64,000 bases of DNA. Source: Combretum micranthum. Lineage: Eukaryota > Streptophyta > Magnoliopsida > Myrtales > Combretaceae. This document shows positions 1 to 12,200 of the stretch, in pieces (the stretch's first letter is position 1; every line of letters begins with the position of its first letter). The translations under genes were made by a program, and so were the position numbers. The notes under the pieces are model-generated. The model was not told the DNA's origin, did no database searches, and saw only the letters and a list, made by a program, of their open reading frames with translations. Where the stretch lies: the NCBI GenBank assembly GCA_024138025.1, contig JAMXBD010001100.1:421256-485255 (forward strand). Direction: 5' to 3'.

Positions 1-22
1 ATATATATATATATATATATAT
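1..22. repeat. (AT)n microsatellite at window edge
   Basis: A perfect alternating AT run that is probably cut by the window edge. It is a simple repeat with no other signal. Confidence 0.95.
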
Positions 23-1299
23 TAATTCATTTTAAAACTACACATTTTATTACCATCGTTCTAAAAGATATATTAGTGAATATATGTGATCTACATTCGA
101 TTTTTTTTCCTCATTAGCTGCCCTTTACATTTTACATTTATCCATGTGTGTTCCTGATAAGAAATAATTTTAAGATGAAAAGACATCGATTTATTGATCC
201 TCAAAGAATGGATATATATAGATGTACTAGAGACTTTATATATAAGAGATTTACTAAAACAAGCTATCGTAAAAATAAAACTCCTAAAAATAAAAAATAC
301 ACCCAAAATATAAGATGCACAATATATGCTAATACTAGAAATAAAATATACAAAGTATCATAACATCACACAATAATTCCTTCCCTCCTCCACCCCCAAG
401 GCATGGTAATTGTATCGTGTCATCCGCGTACCAAATTTTGTGTGCTACGTACATGTCGTGCTTGGCATGCTCTTTTTTATCCCATGTTGTGCCGTGACTG
501 CCTACTTATTCGTGTGTCATGCCGCATGCCTTTAATTAAGTGTAATTTACACATATTGTATGGTTTTTTTCGTTATTTGTAGCTCGTGTTTTTTTTTTTT
601 TTGGGGTGGGGTTATTAGAATTTAAATTATGAAAATGACTCAAATTAGCTTTAAAAAATTTACAATATAAATATAACAAATAAATATTACGTTAAATATA
701 AATTGATTCTAAGTTTTGAAATAAAACATAATTTATTATTCCACTAACAATATGCAATTATATTAATGTTTGAAAAATAAATAATTAATTCATTTTGAAA
801 AAAAAAATGGCAAACGAGATGATTGTTTGTCTTGTTGACCTTGACCATCAGCACTGCCAAAGGGTGATACGATGATGGTGGTGGATGAATTCTTGATTGG
901 TAGCTCACCCATTTGAAGTGAAAGTCAAATTCTTTAGTCAAACTAGAATTTGATATCTTGGAGCATTTGGTGCTAACCACAGAACATTCGGTGTTGATCG
1001 CAAAGCATTTGATGATTTTCATCAGCCTTTGATGATTTTGATTAATCATTTGCCTCTAATCTTGTTAGGTCTTGCTTATTTGCTTATGTTAGGTCTTGTT
1101 TATCTGCTCCAAGCATTCCAATATTTGACCCATGCCAAGCCATTGGGCTCTTGCTGATGTTATGCTTAGTCATGCCCCTTCTTACTCCATTCCATCATCG
1201 TACCAAGGTAAGCTAAAATCTACTAAGTTTAGATCTAGGTCTAGATCGTCCGACTCATTCCCATCTCCCTATAGTTATTGTGGTTAGCTATTAGATCTA
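23..1299. other. AT-rich DNA without a recognisable gene
   Basis: The first 750 bases are very AT-rich with short homopolymers. From about 830 the composition becomes more balanced, as in decayed coding DNA, but neither strand holds an open frame with a family motif. The short open frames here carry no domain signature. The more balanced part may be the downstream edge of the minus-strand relic that follows. Confidence 0.6.
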
Positions 1300-2075
1300 T
1301 AGTTTTTGTTGGCTTGAAGATCATACCTAAAGCCCAACTATGTTGCAATATCATTTTTCGTGAATTTGAAATTTCCTTCTAGTTTCACATAATTGAAAAG
1401 GCCAAATCCTAACGATTCCAAGATGATGGTGATGAGCTAACCACACGCAAGTAGGAGTCCTTTCTCTTGAGCACTCAGTGTAAGCAATGCACAACCAAAT
1501 AGCCGACATCTAATGGTCGACTATAGCGTCACATCCATGAGGAAGATGTCTTCAACAAATGCATTTTTTGAATTCTTCCTTGGACTTCTATTATAGCCAA
1601 TCATGTGGTGGATCACCCTACAAAGCTAGTAAAATGATGTTGCCATCGATACTTCAAGTGGTTAGTCTAAGTCTCACTTGTACAAATTGGAGCAAGCATT
1701 ATAATACTCGAGGGAATGCATCAGTCGTATTTCAGTTCCTGCACAACTTTCACCTCCATTATTTAGATGCAATAAATCATTAACGTAATCCAACAGAATC
1801 TAGATTATGGTGTTGAACATGTAAGTCACAAGTGAAATTGAAGCCCATTGTCCAGTATCTATCTAAGAAATGACATCGACATCCTCCATGACCTCGTTGG
1901 TGGTTGCATTAGCGTAGAATATTTGAACAAGATCGACGTATATCTAGTTTAGAAGTTGCATAAGGGCAAGTAAACCAATGGCGCTTAGAGCGTCGTTGAA
2001 GTTATACTACTGGTTCAACTTGTCCATATGGTAATCCTTCTCAACGAGAATGAGCTGAATACAAAAACTCCTGGT
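1300..2075 (-). pseudogene. Relic of the 'putative plant transposon protein' domain (Transposase_32-like)
   Basis: Read on the minus strand with several stops and frame changes, this stretch gives a pattern I recall from the plant transposon-associated domain found in retroelement polyproteins. A phrase close to VQIFYANATTNEV matches the usual VxxFYAN block. It is followed by a Gly-Gln-Trp segment, then by a later block near LITIILESLGFG that resembles the LPxxxLITxIxxxxGV part. No continuous frame survives. The domain is common near gag or in extra frames of plant LTR elements, and its molecular role is unclear. The assignment rests on short motif resemblance only, so it could be a different decayed frame. 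Confidence 0.4.
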
Positions 2076-2787
2076 TATAGCATGCCTTCATGGCGAGTAT
2101 GGGGAAGTGAAAATTTTGTTGCTGGGGTAGGGTAGGCTAGATGGGTATGGTGTGATTATACATTCAAAATGGTTGTGTTTTGAATGTTTCTTGCTACAAC
2201 AATGGAAATACTCTCCTTCCTCCATGATTCATAGTATTAGTAGGATGTCGATAACTAGAAGAGAAATGGAAGAGAAAATCCATACTAGAAAGTGAAGGAG
2301 ATAAATAAAAGTGGATACATCAGTGCTCAATGTGAGCACATTGGCTAGCAACTTGGACACATAGGTGCTTAACATTCAAGTGTTAAAGGTAGAATTTGGC
2401 CTAAGCCTAAAGTAGCCACTTTTATTTTTTATTTTTATTAGCAAATGTAGGCACTTCAAGCACCAATGTGCCCATGTTTTCTTTCTCACTCACAATAAAA
2501 TTAACGGTAAGATTTCTAAGTGGGTACTTCGTCGTGGGAACTTGCTCATGTTGGCTTTCCTCCTTAAAAATTGGTGTGCCTATGTTGCATGTAATGTGGT
2601 CACATCTTTCAGTCAAAATGGGAACTTTACAACTAACATGGCCACTTTGGCTTATTTAACAGGCCCACATTAAAGCCAATGTGGTCACTTTGTTTCACCA
2701 ACATACCTACATTGCATGTTCCACTATATATACATCATTTCTTCCTACTTTTAATTCCATGAATTTAAATCTCTCTTGTTTATAATA
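2076..2787. other. Non-coding stretch with recurring CCAATGTG/CACATTGG motifs
   Basis: No supportable gene. The octamer CCAATGTG or its complement occurs near 2336, 2462 and 2675, together with related GTGGTCAC and GGCCAC words. A TATA-like ACTATATATACA lies near 2723, followed by a CT-rich leader-like stretch that is broken by the LTR at 2788. It could be an old promoter region, but nothing downstream proves that. Confidence 0.4.
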
Positions 2788-4301
2788 TGTCACGCCCCGA
2801 AAAGAGTACCATAAACGTGGTAGTTCGTCATATAATATCAAGACTTAAGAATGACTACCTTAGTCACGCGAAAGTCTCAATATTACATGTAAGTTGTCTA
2901 ACACGGTAATAGGAGACACTTTTGGGAAGTGTGGTCTAAGCAAGTAATATTGAACACACAAGAATCTAGAAACAAAAATAGATCATAATAATAACAATTA
3001 AAAGTCTATTACATGATTCTTAGAGGCATGCCCCCGCTAAAACTCCAAAGATCGAAATACTTAATAGTCTTTACAATAACTAAAAAACTACATCAAAAGG
3101 TTTTAAAGGAATTCCAATATAATCCTTCAAGTAGATTTCCTTCAAAAGCTCCCAAAAGAAAACTTACGTGGATATGAGGAGATCTCAAGTATAAGAGTAG
3201 GTGTTCCTGTGAATACAAATATCTATAAGGGTGTAAGATTTACGGGCTTAGTGAGAATAATCCCAATAATCATACTTAAAACAAAATAATAACCAAGTTT
3301 ATTAGACAACCAAATGTAATGCAATAAGCACGTGAGCATACAAGACATATGATTTTCCGGGAATCATATGTTGAATAAATTACGTCCTTCATTTGAGGTT
3401 AGGTATTCCAGCCCATTACGGCCATCACTTCTTTAAAAATCATTTTTATAGGTCTTACCAGTTCCTATTCGCCATAAAAAATATATAATTATTACCGACT
3501 CCTACTAGCAATCCATTTATGTAGTTTTGACCGGCTCCTACTCGCCACATACATAATATACCGGTTATGCCTACCATCACTATCATAACCTTGTCTACCA
3601 ATTGTATAATAGCGAATGCAATGTGACTCAACTCATGAAAGTGCAACATCAATTTTTATTTAGAGCCTAGCCATTAAATTTCAATTTCTTGCAAGTGACC
3701 AACCAATTTCAGACACTTTACGTGCAAATAAACCTACAATTTATTACAAATAATTCATGGCTCAATATGCTTAATATTCTTTCAACATATAATAAACACA
3801 TGCATCTTCAATTTCATCTTTTCTTAAATCTAGTGCAACTAAATTACAAGTACAACATAAGCATAAAAAATAAGGCAAGTTACTCACTCGGCCATGATGA
3901 TATCTTTTAGTCAAAGTAGTCCTCGATAGTATACGTCCTCCTCCTCGGTCCCTAATTAAAAGAAATACTTAAAATGAGTATTCCATGGAATTTCTATTCA
4001 AAACTTCTAACTCTACTTTCTAGTTGTGGTAAAATTCGTATGGATGGAAATTCTAACTTAAAATGGCCATAACTTGCTTATTTTAACTCGGAATTTCGCA
4101 TATAATATACCGTTGTCTACCTATTAAAAAAAAATCCATCCATTTCTATGGTTATTATTATCATAAAAGATCATTTAGGTCTCGAAACAGTAGGGTACAA
4201 TTCAACAAAAATTCTAGTTTTCAAAACTTAAATTTGCAAACTCTTCTTTATCCAAAAATACTTGTACCAAAATATAGATATTATTATAGTTAGAAAAATC
4301 C

Positions 4302-4305
<4 letters not shown>

Positions 4306-4336
<31 letters not shown>
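4306..4336. repeat. (TA)n microsatellite inside the solo LTR
   Basis: About 15 perfect TA units. The homologous place in the chromovirus LTRs holds a much shorter TA run (near 45860 and 55171), so this run has expanded. Confidence 0.9.
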
Positions 4337-4337
<1 letters not shown>

Positions 4338-5183
4338 ATCATATCATATGCTAATTTAATGAATTGTCTTAACCATGATTTTTGTAAAAGCAATGTTTTC
4401 TTAGAAATTGGAAAAACAAAACTTTGAAAATTTTCACTTAGCTTGCTCAAAAAATTTCTTGAATTATTTTAAGTGAGTATTTTCCCCTTTTAATTTTATT
4501 TCCTTAGTCTTTCAAATTTCTCTAAAAATGATTTTTATCTTTCTAAGTTTCTATTACTTAATCTCTAGAGGTTGAGAGGGTAGTTTCTAAATACTATTGA
4601 GAGTAGTTAAAATTTATCAAAATTTACATTTCTTAACTTTCCTAAAGTTTATTTCATTTGATTAAAATAATTTCATAATTTGTTTACTAATCTTATTTCT
4701 TAAGAACATTTTATTTCTATAAAAGAAATATTCTTATGATTTTTCAAACTAATCTATTTCTTGATATTTTAGAGTATTGGTGAAACTTTCGTAACGAAGT
4801 TTGGTAAAGCTTTTGTTAATCAAGGAATTGAAATTTTAATTTTTAAAGAAAACTTTTTCACTTTATGGTTTTGTAAAGTGTATGTATGATATATCTTCTT
4901 TACGTATCTTAAAATTCCTATGTTCTTTGTTACTAGAAACTTATGATGAACTCCTCTAGATTTTTGGAAAAATTTGCTAAGATAAATTCCTAAGTCTTTA
5001 TGGAAAAATTCATTTCTTACATAACAAAATTTTTTTGGAAAGAACTCTCAATTTCTCTTTTTATTTAAGAAAATCTTGTGGACAACATCAATACGTTCAT
5101 GCATGGACATGAATATGTAGTATGAGAATATGAAAATATAAGAAAGACATAATAACATAACTAAGCAAGTTAATATAAGTAGA

Positions 5184-5250
5184 AAACCTTAGCTTCATCA
5201 AGGTAACCCGTCAAGTATTGGGAGCCTTAACTTATCAAGGCAACCCTTTT
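5184..5250 (-). repeat. Two copies of a ~38-bp minisatellite unit in the LTR
   Basis: Two consecutive units begin with CCTTAGCTTCATCAAGG (about 5187) and CCTTAACTTATCAAGG (about 5225). The related LTR at 22483-27104 has close to three units on the other strand, and the chromovirus LTRs have one. Confidence 0.75.
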
Positions 5251-6497
5251 AAGAATAGACTAGTCCCAAAAGAGAAAAAAAAAAAAAAGAAAAAGCAATA
5301 TAATAGCAAGTTAGAAATAGTTAGTGAGCATTAGGCTCTAAAAATAGATATACAAATACTTAATAATATATATAGAGTTAGATTACAATATAATAACAAC
5401 AATAATATCATTAATAATCAACATATATACAAGCATAACAACAACATAGTAAAATTGAATTTCATGTACAAGAACAAAACATGAATATGTAGTTGCTTTT
5501 ACTACTCATATGAGTTTCAAACAACACCATGGTATGCTAGTTACATGACATGAGTAAATAAAATAAGGATAGGAGTTTTACCTAAAGTGTTTATGGTATA
5601 GGAAGAAGGTAGTGAATGTATGTTATATGTTAGTGAAGAAATGGTAGATGATTTGTGCATAGAGAAATTTTTGTGAGTATTTGATGAAAGAAAATTTTGA
5701 TAGAGGAATTTTTGTGGAAGAGTTGTGGAGTGAATTTGAGAGAGTTTTGTTATGTGTGAAGATGGTGTGAAAGAAGTGAAGGGAAATAGGGTATTTATAG
5801 AAATTTTGGAGTGGAAATTAGATGTAATAAAATAAATTGAAAAAAAATTAAATTGATGGACAAAGAGAGAGAGGTGTGCTGGCCACTTGAGAGAGGGAGA
5901 GAGAGAGAGAGAGAATTATTTTTGTTGTTTTGTAATAAAAAGTAATAAATATGTGAAGTATGGTTGATGTGAAGGTGTATTGAAAATAAAAAAGATAGAA
6001 AAATAGGTATATAGGTAGTAAGAATAGGTTGTAAGAAAAAGTAAAATAGATGAATAGTAGTATAAGACAATGAATAGTAAACAAGACTAATAATATATTG
6101 ATAGTAAAAAAAATATGCGTATAAATACAATATATGTTATTTTTAGTTACCAAAAAATTACGAAACTGATATCTTTGAAATCCTTGTATTAATTCGATCC
6201 TAACAGTTTATCAGAATATTTTTACTATTCCAAGCCTTGGACACGCTTTTCAAAGCTGATCCGTTCAGGTCCAAAGGACGCTCAAAATTCACGAATATGA
6301 TATTTTTACATTTCCTTATATTATTATGAACTATTATCACTAATTATTTCAACTTCGTTTTCTAGGGCTAAAGAATACGAGAATGCCGAATCTAAATTCT
6401 AGGGTTTGTACTAGTCTTTTGTTGATCTTTAGGATTTCCAATTGACTTTTAATCCTAAGATTAAGCTTAAAATTAATTAAAATTTCAAGGGTTTACA

Positions 6498-6989
6498 CAA
6501 TACACTCATTCTAAACTTCCTCAGTAATAGTAGTCCTAACATACTTGTACAATTAAAGCTCAAAATGGCCACTCACAACAACACTTTAAGCAACATGCCA
6601 AACTTTAAGAGTTTGATGACACATAGATTTTCAATGATCAATACCCTAATACTTCACAAGGGTTCACCACCTTGATGAATCAGATGGAGATCCTAGATTT
6701 TCATTCCCATTGCCTTTACCTTGGGATGCTAAAAAATATCCTTAAGCAAAACTTAGTTGCAAAGGAGTATTACTAGACATCATCACCTGCTACATGACTG
6801 CCTTTCATAGTGAGTAGGAATATAAATGGGATAATATATTATTGTGTTTGTTTTTCCTTTTGTCATGGTTGTATGATTAAGTCTAATTATTGTTTATTTG
6901 TAAGCAACAACTTTCACTCCAACTAACCGATTCTACCCATCACAGAGTAACGCAGACTCTATTATGATCAATGGTATTACAAAGCAGCC
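6498..6989. other. Gap between the solo LTR and the hAT relic
   Basis: No supportable gene. It may hold the decayed leader and N-terminal part of the hAT frame that becomes recognisable at about 6990. Confidence 0.5.
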
Positions 6990-8960
6990 TTAGAAAAGGA
7001 CCACTCCTATGTGGAAGTATTTCATCTAAATCGAAGAAGTAACTTTAGATTAAAGACATGCTAAATTTGCCTATCGCCAAACTTACGAAAATAAATTTTC
7101 TTTTAGGTCCCGAAATGACATAAGCACTTGAACAAACACATTGACTCACACAAGGCCAAAGGTCATGACCTAGCTAAAGTGTGCATCGATGACGAATGCA
7201 CCAAAAATGAAATAGTTGATCCCACCAACTAGCAATTTGACATCAGAGAAGCACAGGATAAGCTAGTTTAAATGATGGTTGTTCTAATATATCTTTCCTT
7301 GAAGCAAGTCATCCCCACTTCGAAAAGTAGGCTTTAAGAAGATTGCAGCATCAATACCACCATGGCAGGTATAAAATGTTGAGAAATGATACATTTAATG
7401 TTTGAAAAAAAACTGTGAAGCCATTAAGGAAGTGTTGTCAAGCCTTCCTTCTAGGTAGATCCTAAACTGTTTCTATGATTTTTGAGATTATATGTTGACC
7501 ACAATATTCTATTCTAGTGCATTTAACATACTCAGTTTTTCTTGTGCAGCATCTCCAGCGCCTCAAATGTATAGAAGTCCCTACTTTAAATAGTTAAGAG
7601 TAGCTATATGTGCATCATCGCTCACTGGATCGACGACCAGTGATTCTACAGAAGTGCATTATAGCTTTCTAACCATTTTAGGAAGCCCATACTGGCTAAG
7701 TGATTGCTTACAACATTTTATACTTCCTCGGTTCTATAATATCCAAAGCATGCTTAGTATGTCATATGACAATTTGTGTAATAAGATTTACTCCATTCTA
7801 TATTTGAAGTAGGCATTGAACCCGATATGCAATGGGAAGTCCTTTCATATATGATGTCTCTACCATGTACTAAATCTAAAGTGCATGTAGGCCTTGATAC
7901 TTATGGCCTAGGCATGCACATTGAGAAGATATGGTATGCAATCAATTGTCTTCATGTTTTAAAGAGATATAAACAAAGGTATTTAGAGTTTTACTAGGCC
8001 CACAATTTAGGGGATAGGATACCTTCACTTGATTGCAAGACCAAGTGGAATTCAATCTTTGAAGTGTTCCATCGAGCACTAAAGTCTAGAAAGGGCTCTT
8101 ATTCATTTATACAATACTCTGCTCCATCCTGCTAATCCTGAAATTGATATGATAGAGGAGGGGGATTAATGAACAACATGCACAATTAAAGAGTCCTTAA
8201 GGCATTCCTTAGACCAACAAAACATTTGTGTGGTTGCTACTACACCATAAGCAATTGTGCACTTCTACACCTAGTTGACATATCAAACATTATAAGACGT
8301 TACCATCACAAACCTAGGTTAGAGTCCATTGTGTCTGCAATGATAAGTAAACTTTAGGATTATTTTGTCCACTTCTCCCCTCTCCCTTTCCATATAGCAA
8401 CAATGTTAGATCTACAATAAAGGTTCCATATGACTAAAGTACTTCATGAGGAATTCTACAAGAATATTAGAGTAAATGATGCCAAAGTAGTTGTTGAAAG
8501 CCTTAATGAAGGAGCAACAAGTTTGCTCAAAGACTTCTATCGATGTTATGATTGGGCAACTCCATAGTCTTCCTAACCACAATGTACCAACAATCATTCA
8601 TCTTGAAGGCTTTCCAGGGGAAGCAAACAAATTGCCTAAGATGGTGGGAGCAACCGTTAAAGTTCCAAGAAATCTTTTGTGACATGCCATTATACAAGGT
8701 GCAACTGCTTGAGGAGGAAGGACCCAAAGGGAGAAAAGGAGACGGAATATGATTTCAATGTCTTTGGTTGGTAGAAGAAGAAAACACATAAGATGTCAAT
8801 GACTTCCATAATAGCGTAAGATGTTTTGGCTCCTTCAATTTTAACAGTTTCATCATAGTCAACTTTCAATTCGGTCTCACAGATGCCAAAGGCTAAAACT
8901 AGAAGTCGTGGAAGCATGTGTATGCTTAAATGATTGAGTAGATCCTGAAGACAAGAAACA
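6990..8960 (+). pseudogene. hAT-superfamily transposase relic (BED finger to hATC domain)
   Basis: The remains are in the order expected of a plant Ac/hAT transposase, but stops and frame changes occur throughout. Near 7000 a BED-finger-like start reads TPMWKYF, followed by an AKFAY segment where the usual zinc-binding Cys are lost. Near 7910-8080 comes the block IEKIWYAI, then LDCKTKWNSIFEVFHRALK, close to the family hallmark (L-D-x-x-T-R-W-N-S-T-Y). Near 8395 IATMLDLQ corresponds to the ATVLDPR block. At 8738-8885 the C-terminal dimerisation domain is visible: YDFNVFGW, then DVLAPSILTVSS and STF (normally FDVLxWW and vSTVaSEsxFS). Last comes VEACVCLND at about 8909, matching VEALxCxxDW. The element ends were not found. 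It must be immobile. Confidence 0.88.
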
Positions 8961-9250
8961 TGAGGACCACATTTTTTATGGCTTGAGGATAGTGACTTAG
9001 TGTTGGAGACCCGAAGGAGTCATTGTTACCACCGAAGTTGAAGTCGAAGTCGAAGTCGCAAGCATAAACACAGGCAGAACAGTGGAGTGAGGCTGAGGGA
9101 TTTTAGGATGTGATGGTTGAGGAATGAGGTGGAGGGGTGTGCTTCATGACGATTTATTTGTGTACTTTCTCATTGTTTAAAGTCTTCATTATGATGAATA
9201 AAATTTCATTTTCTTTTGATCCCAATGTGTATCATGTCATTTATGAAAGT
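8961..9250. other. Post-hAT spacer with a short GAAGTC repeat
   Basis: About five GAAGTC/GAAGTT hexamers lie near 9034-9058. A polyadenylation-like AATAAA lies near 9199. No gene is supported. It probably belongs to the 3' part of the hAT relic. Confidence 0.5.
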
Positions 9251-12200
9251 TGTAAGCCCCGGAAAATTTCAGTAAATAATTTCAAGATGAACTTCGAAAA
9301 TAAAACCTAAAAATCACTCCAAATTAAAACCGAACTTCAACTAGTCCTAAACACGAGCGAATCCAGAAATTTCAATCTTGAGAAAATAAGAATCCTTAAA
9401 AAAAATAAGAACTCAACATACTTCAATTCAAAACCACTACGTACGAAAATTCTATACGTAACTCCGACTTATAAAATCGGGTAATATAGAACCCAAAAAA
9501 CAAATTAAAAAAGTAAATAACTGATTAACCTTGGAAATGAAACCAATTCAAGAATTCTGAAAACGTTAAAAGATATTAAATACTTACAAAAATAAAATTT
9601 AAAATAAATTTCTCAAACTAAATATGTTGTGTAAACATAAAATATCAGTTTCCAAATTGGCAAAGATCTAAATCGGAAAATCGCCCGGAAACCCTAAGTG
9701 AAATACAATAGTTTAAGTCCGACAATCTAGCGCCCTTAACCCTAGAGGCCGAGGTGTAGTTTAAGTGTGTAGAATAGCTCGTAGTAATTCAAGTTCGCTT
9801 AAAAATATCAGATTGGTAAATTTTTGACCTATTTCAAACCCGTTCGGATACAAACTTTGAAAAGCATGTCCGAGGCTCGAGATATAAAAAATATACCATT
9901 AGTACCATTAGACTCATAATTTCATAAGATTTCCAAATATATCAGTTATATAATTTTTCGGGTTATAAAAGTTACAGTTATAACCTTTTTATCATTTTAT
10001 TACTACGGTAATTAATTAGTCTTTTGCACTATTCACTTTTATTTCATTACACAATTTTATTATTCTTATAAAGCCTTATATTTTTAGATAAATATTTTAT
10101 ATATTATAGAAAAATTTTGTTTTTCTAAAATTTAGTTCGTTTCTGGTTTTTACGGGATCAGATTCTATTTAAGACTCGACACTAAAAATAAAATAAATTA
10201 ATTTAATAATTGGAAAATATTTTTAAAATATTTTTATTTTCATAAAATAATTTTTTAGAATTTTTCGGGTTATAAAAATATCATTTATAGCCCATATTTA
10301 CGTATTTTGATCATACTGGTAACTTATTTGATAATTCACTAAAATTAATTAATTAATTAATTATGTTATTTTTATTATGAAAATATGCTACAAATATTTG
10401 GAATGAATTTCTATTTTTATTTTATTTTATTTTATTAAGAAAGTACTCTTACAACCCATACTTTCAAGTACACCTTTCACATATCACTTCCTTTTCACTT
10501 CAATCTTTCTACACTTTGTCCCACACTTCATGGCAGATTTTGACCCCCTTTATGGCTGTCTTGACTCTTGAATTACTCCAAAAATTAATTAAAATACCCT
10601 CTTTCAACCCTTCTTCAAGAAGCTACATTACACATTTATTACACAATTCAATTTCAAGTCAAATTCAAACAATTTTTCTCTCTCCTCCCCTCTTTCACGT
10701 GCAGCAGCCCTCCAAATTGCTGCCCTTGTTTTATTTTTTTTCTTCTTTCATTCATTTAATATACTCATTTTCTCTCTCTCTTTCATTTACTCCTTTTACC
10801 CTTTTTCATTCCTTAACTTTTTCTCTCTCTTTTTCCTCTCTTTTCTTCTTCATTTTGTTCTTGTTCCTTCAAGAACACAAGCTGCCCCATTCCATTTTTG
10901 AGCTCCCACACATATTTCTTCAAGATTTTTGAATAAAACTCTTGTCAAAGCTTCCATAGGTGATATAGGTAAAGTATAATGAGAGTTTCATGCATCAAAT
11001 GACATTCCATAAGCTTAAAAGCTAAGGATGATGATGCCAAAATGAAACACTCCTCTTCTCTATGATTATTATCTTGTATCATTATTATTTTCTTGTTTAA
11101 AGTAGTTATTTTTGTAGATCTAACTTTTTGTATTTCTTTTTTTTTATGCCTTAGATCTTGTTATTGAAGTTATTATTTTTGTTATTGCTTATGATTTATG
11201 CATATATTCATCATCCACATGTCCATCATGGTGTTCATGCATCTACAACTAGTATAGTAAACTAGATCTAGTGTTTTGAGTTCATAAATGCATTAGACTT
11301 TTGTTTTATGTTCATAAACAACTTGTAGTGGCATGATGATAGTAGGAAAGTTTTAGAAAACTCAAGATCTATTTTATTTTCAACAAAAATCATTTTTGAA
11401 AATTCGGATGAAAATGGAACCATATTTAGAAAAGTTATTTTTCAACTTCAAAATGTGTATTTTTCATTTGAAATGAAGGGCTTAGGGAATAGATAACATA
11501 AATGAGTGATTTTGATGAGTAAAGTTTAGATCTATGAGTTTATAGTTTACTACCATGGGTTTCTTTTATATTTATGTCATATTAAGTGTAGATCTTGATT
11601 TTGAGCTTAAACAAAAATGTGAAATTCGTATTTTGGCAAGACCCCTATTTAAAAACCACTTTCCAAAGTCAAAATGAAGTTTTTACTTGAAATAATGAAG
11701 GCTTAATATATGTATATCATCAAGACTTCTTTTTACAAGAATCAAAGGTGATTTTCAAAAGTTAAAATAAAAATCTTATTTTCGGATTTAGGCAAGACAT
11801 TTTAAAAACATGTTTTCCAACTCAAAAATGAATTTTTATTCAAGATATGAAGGCTCTTAAGATATGATATGTAAGGAATGGATTTTCATAAGTTTAGATA
11901 GATTTTATCAAAAGATATGTCCAAAAATAAATTTTGTAAATTCGGATCCCAACCAAGACCAATTTTGAAAACCCATTTTTCAACTTCAAAACAAGACTTT
12001 TATTAAAGAAATGGAAGCCTTAAGTGGTAGGTTTGATTAGGAAATGATTTGTGAAAGATTAAATGAGTTTTACAAAGAAAACAAGCTTAAATGAATTTCT
12101 CAAAATTCGGATTTGAAAATAGCCACTATTTAAACACTCATTTCCAAATGCCAAAATGATAATTTTTATAGGAAAATGGAAGTCTTAGGGAATATATGTA

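Larger units (their letters stand above)
2788..6497 (-). mobile_element. Solo LTR, Tekay/Del-like Gypsy (3.7 kb)
   Basis: The plus-strand ends are TGTCACGCCCCG at 2788 and AAGGGTTTACA at 6497. That is the reverse complement of an LTR starting TGTAAACCC and ending CGGGGCGTGACA. It is homologous along its length to the LTRs of the complete chromovirus at 44340-47623 and 53652-56900: the same opening block (ACGTGGTAGTTCG versus ACGTGGCAGTCCG), the same TATTTATAG (TATA box on the minus strand) near 5790, and a GA-rich tract near 5870-5915. Flanking pentamers are TAATA (2783-2787) and CAATA (6498-6502), a target duplication with one change. No internal region is present, so it is a solo LTR left by LTR-LTR recombination. 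Minor parts: a (TA)n run near 4306-4336 and an A-run near 5275-5289. Confidence 0.85.

Noticed and set aside
5795..6153. Overlapping minus-strand frames rich in Tyr, Leu and Ser
   Set aside because: Two frames over the same GA-rich LTR stretch, both low complexity. Homologous frames at 23399-23617 and 46425-46700 are likewise LTR shadows.
10516..10932. 138-codon plus-strand open frame
   Set aside because: Low-complexity Ser/Phe/Leu translation of the CT-rich tract of an LTR. Similar tracts in other LTR copies give different frames.
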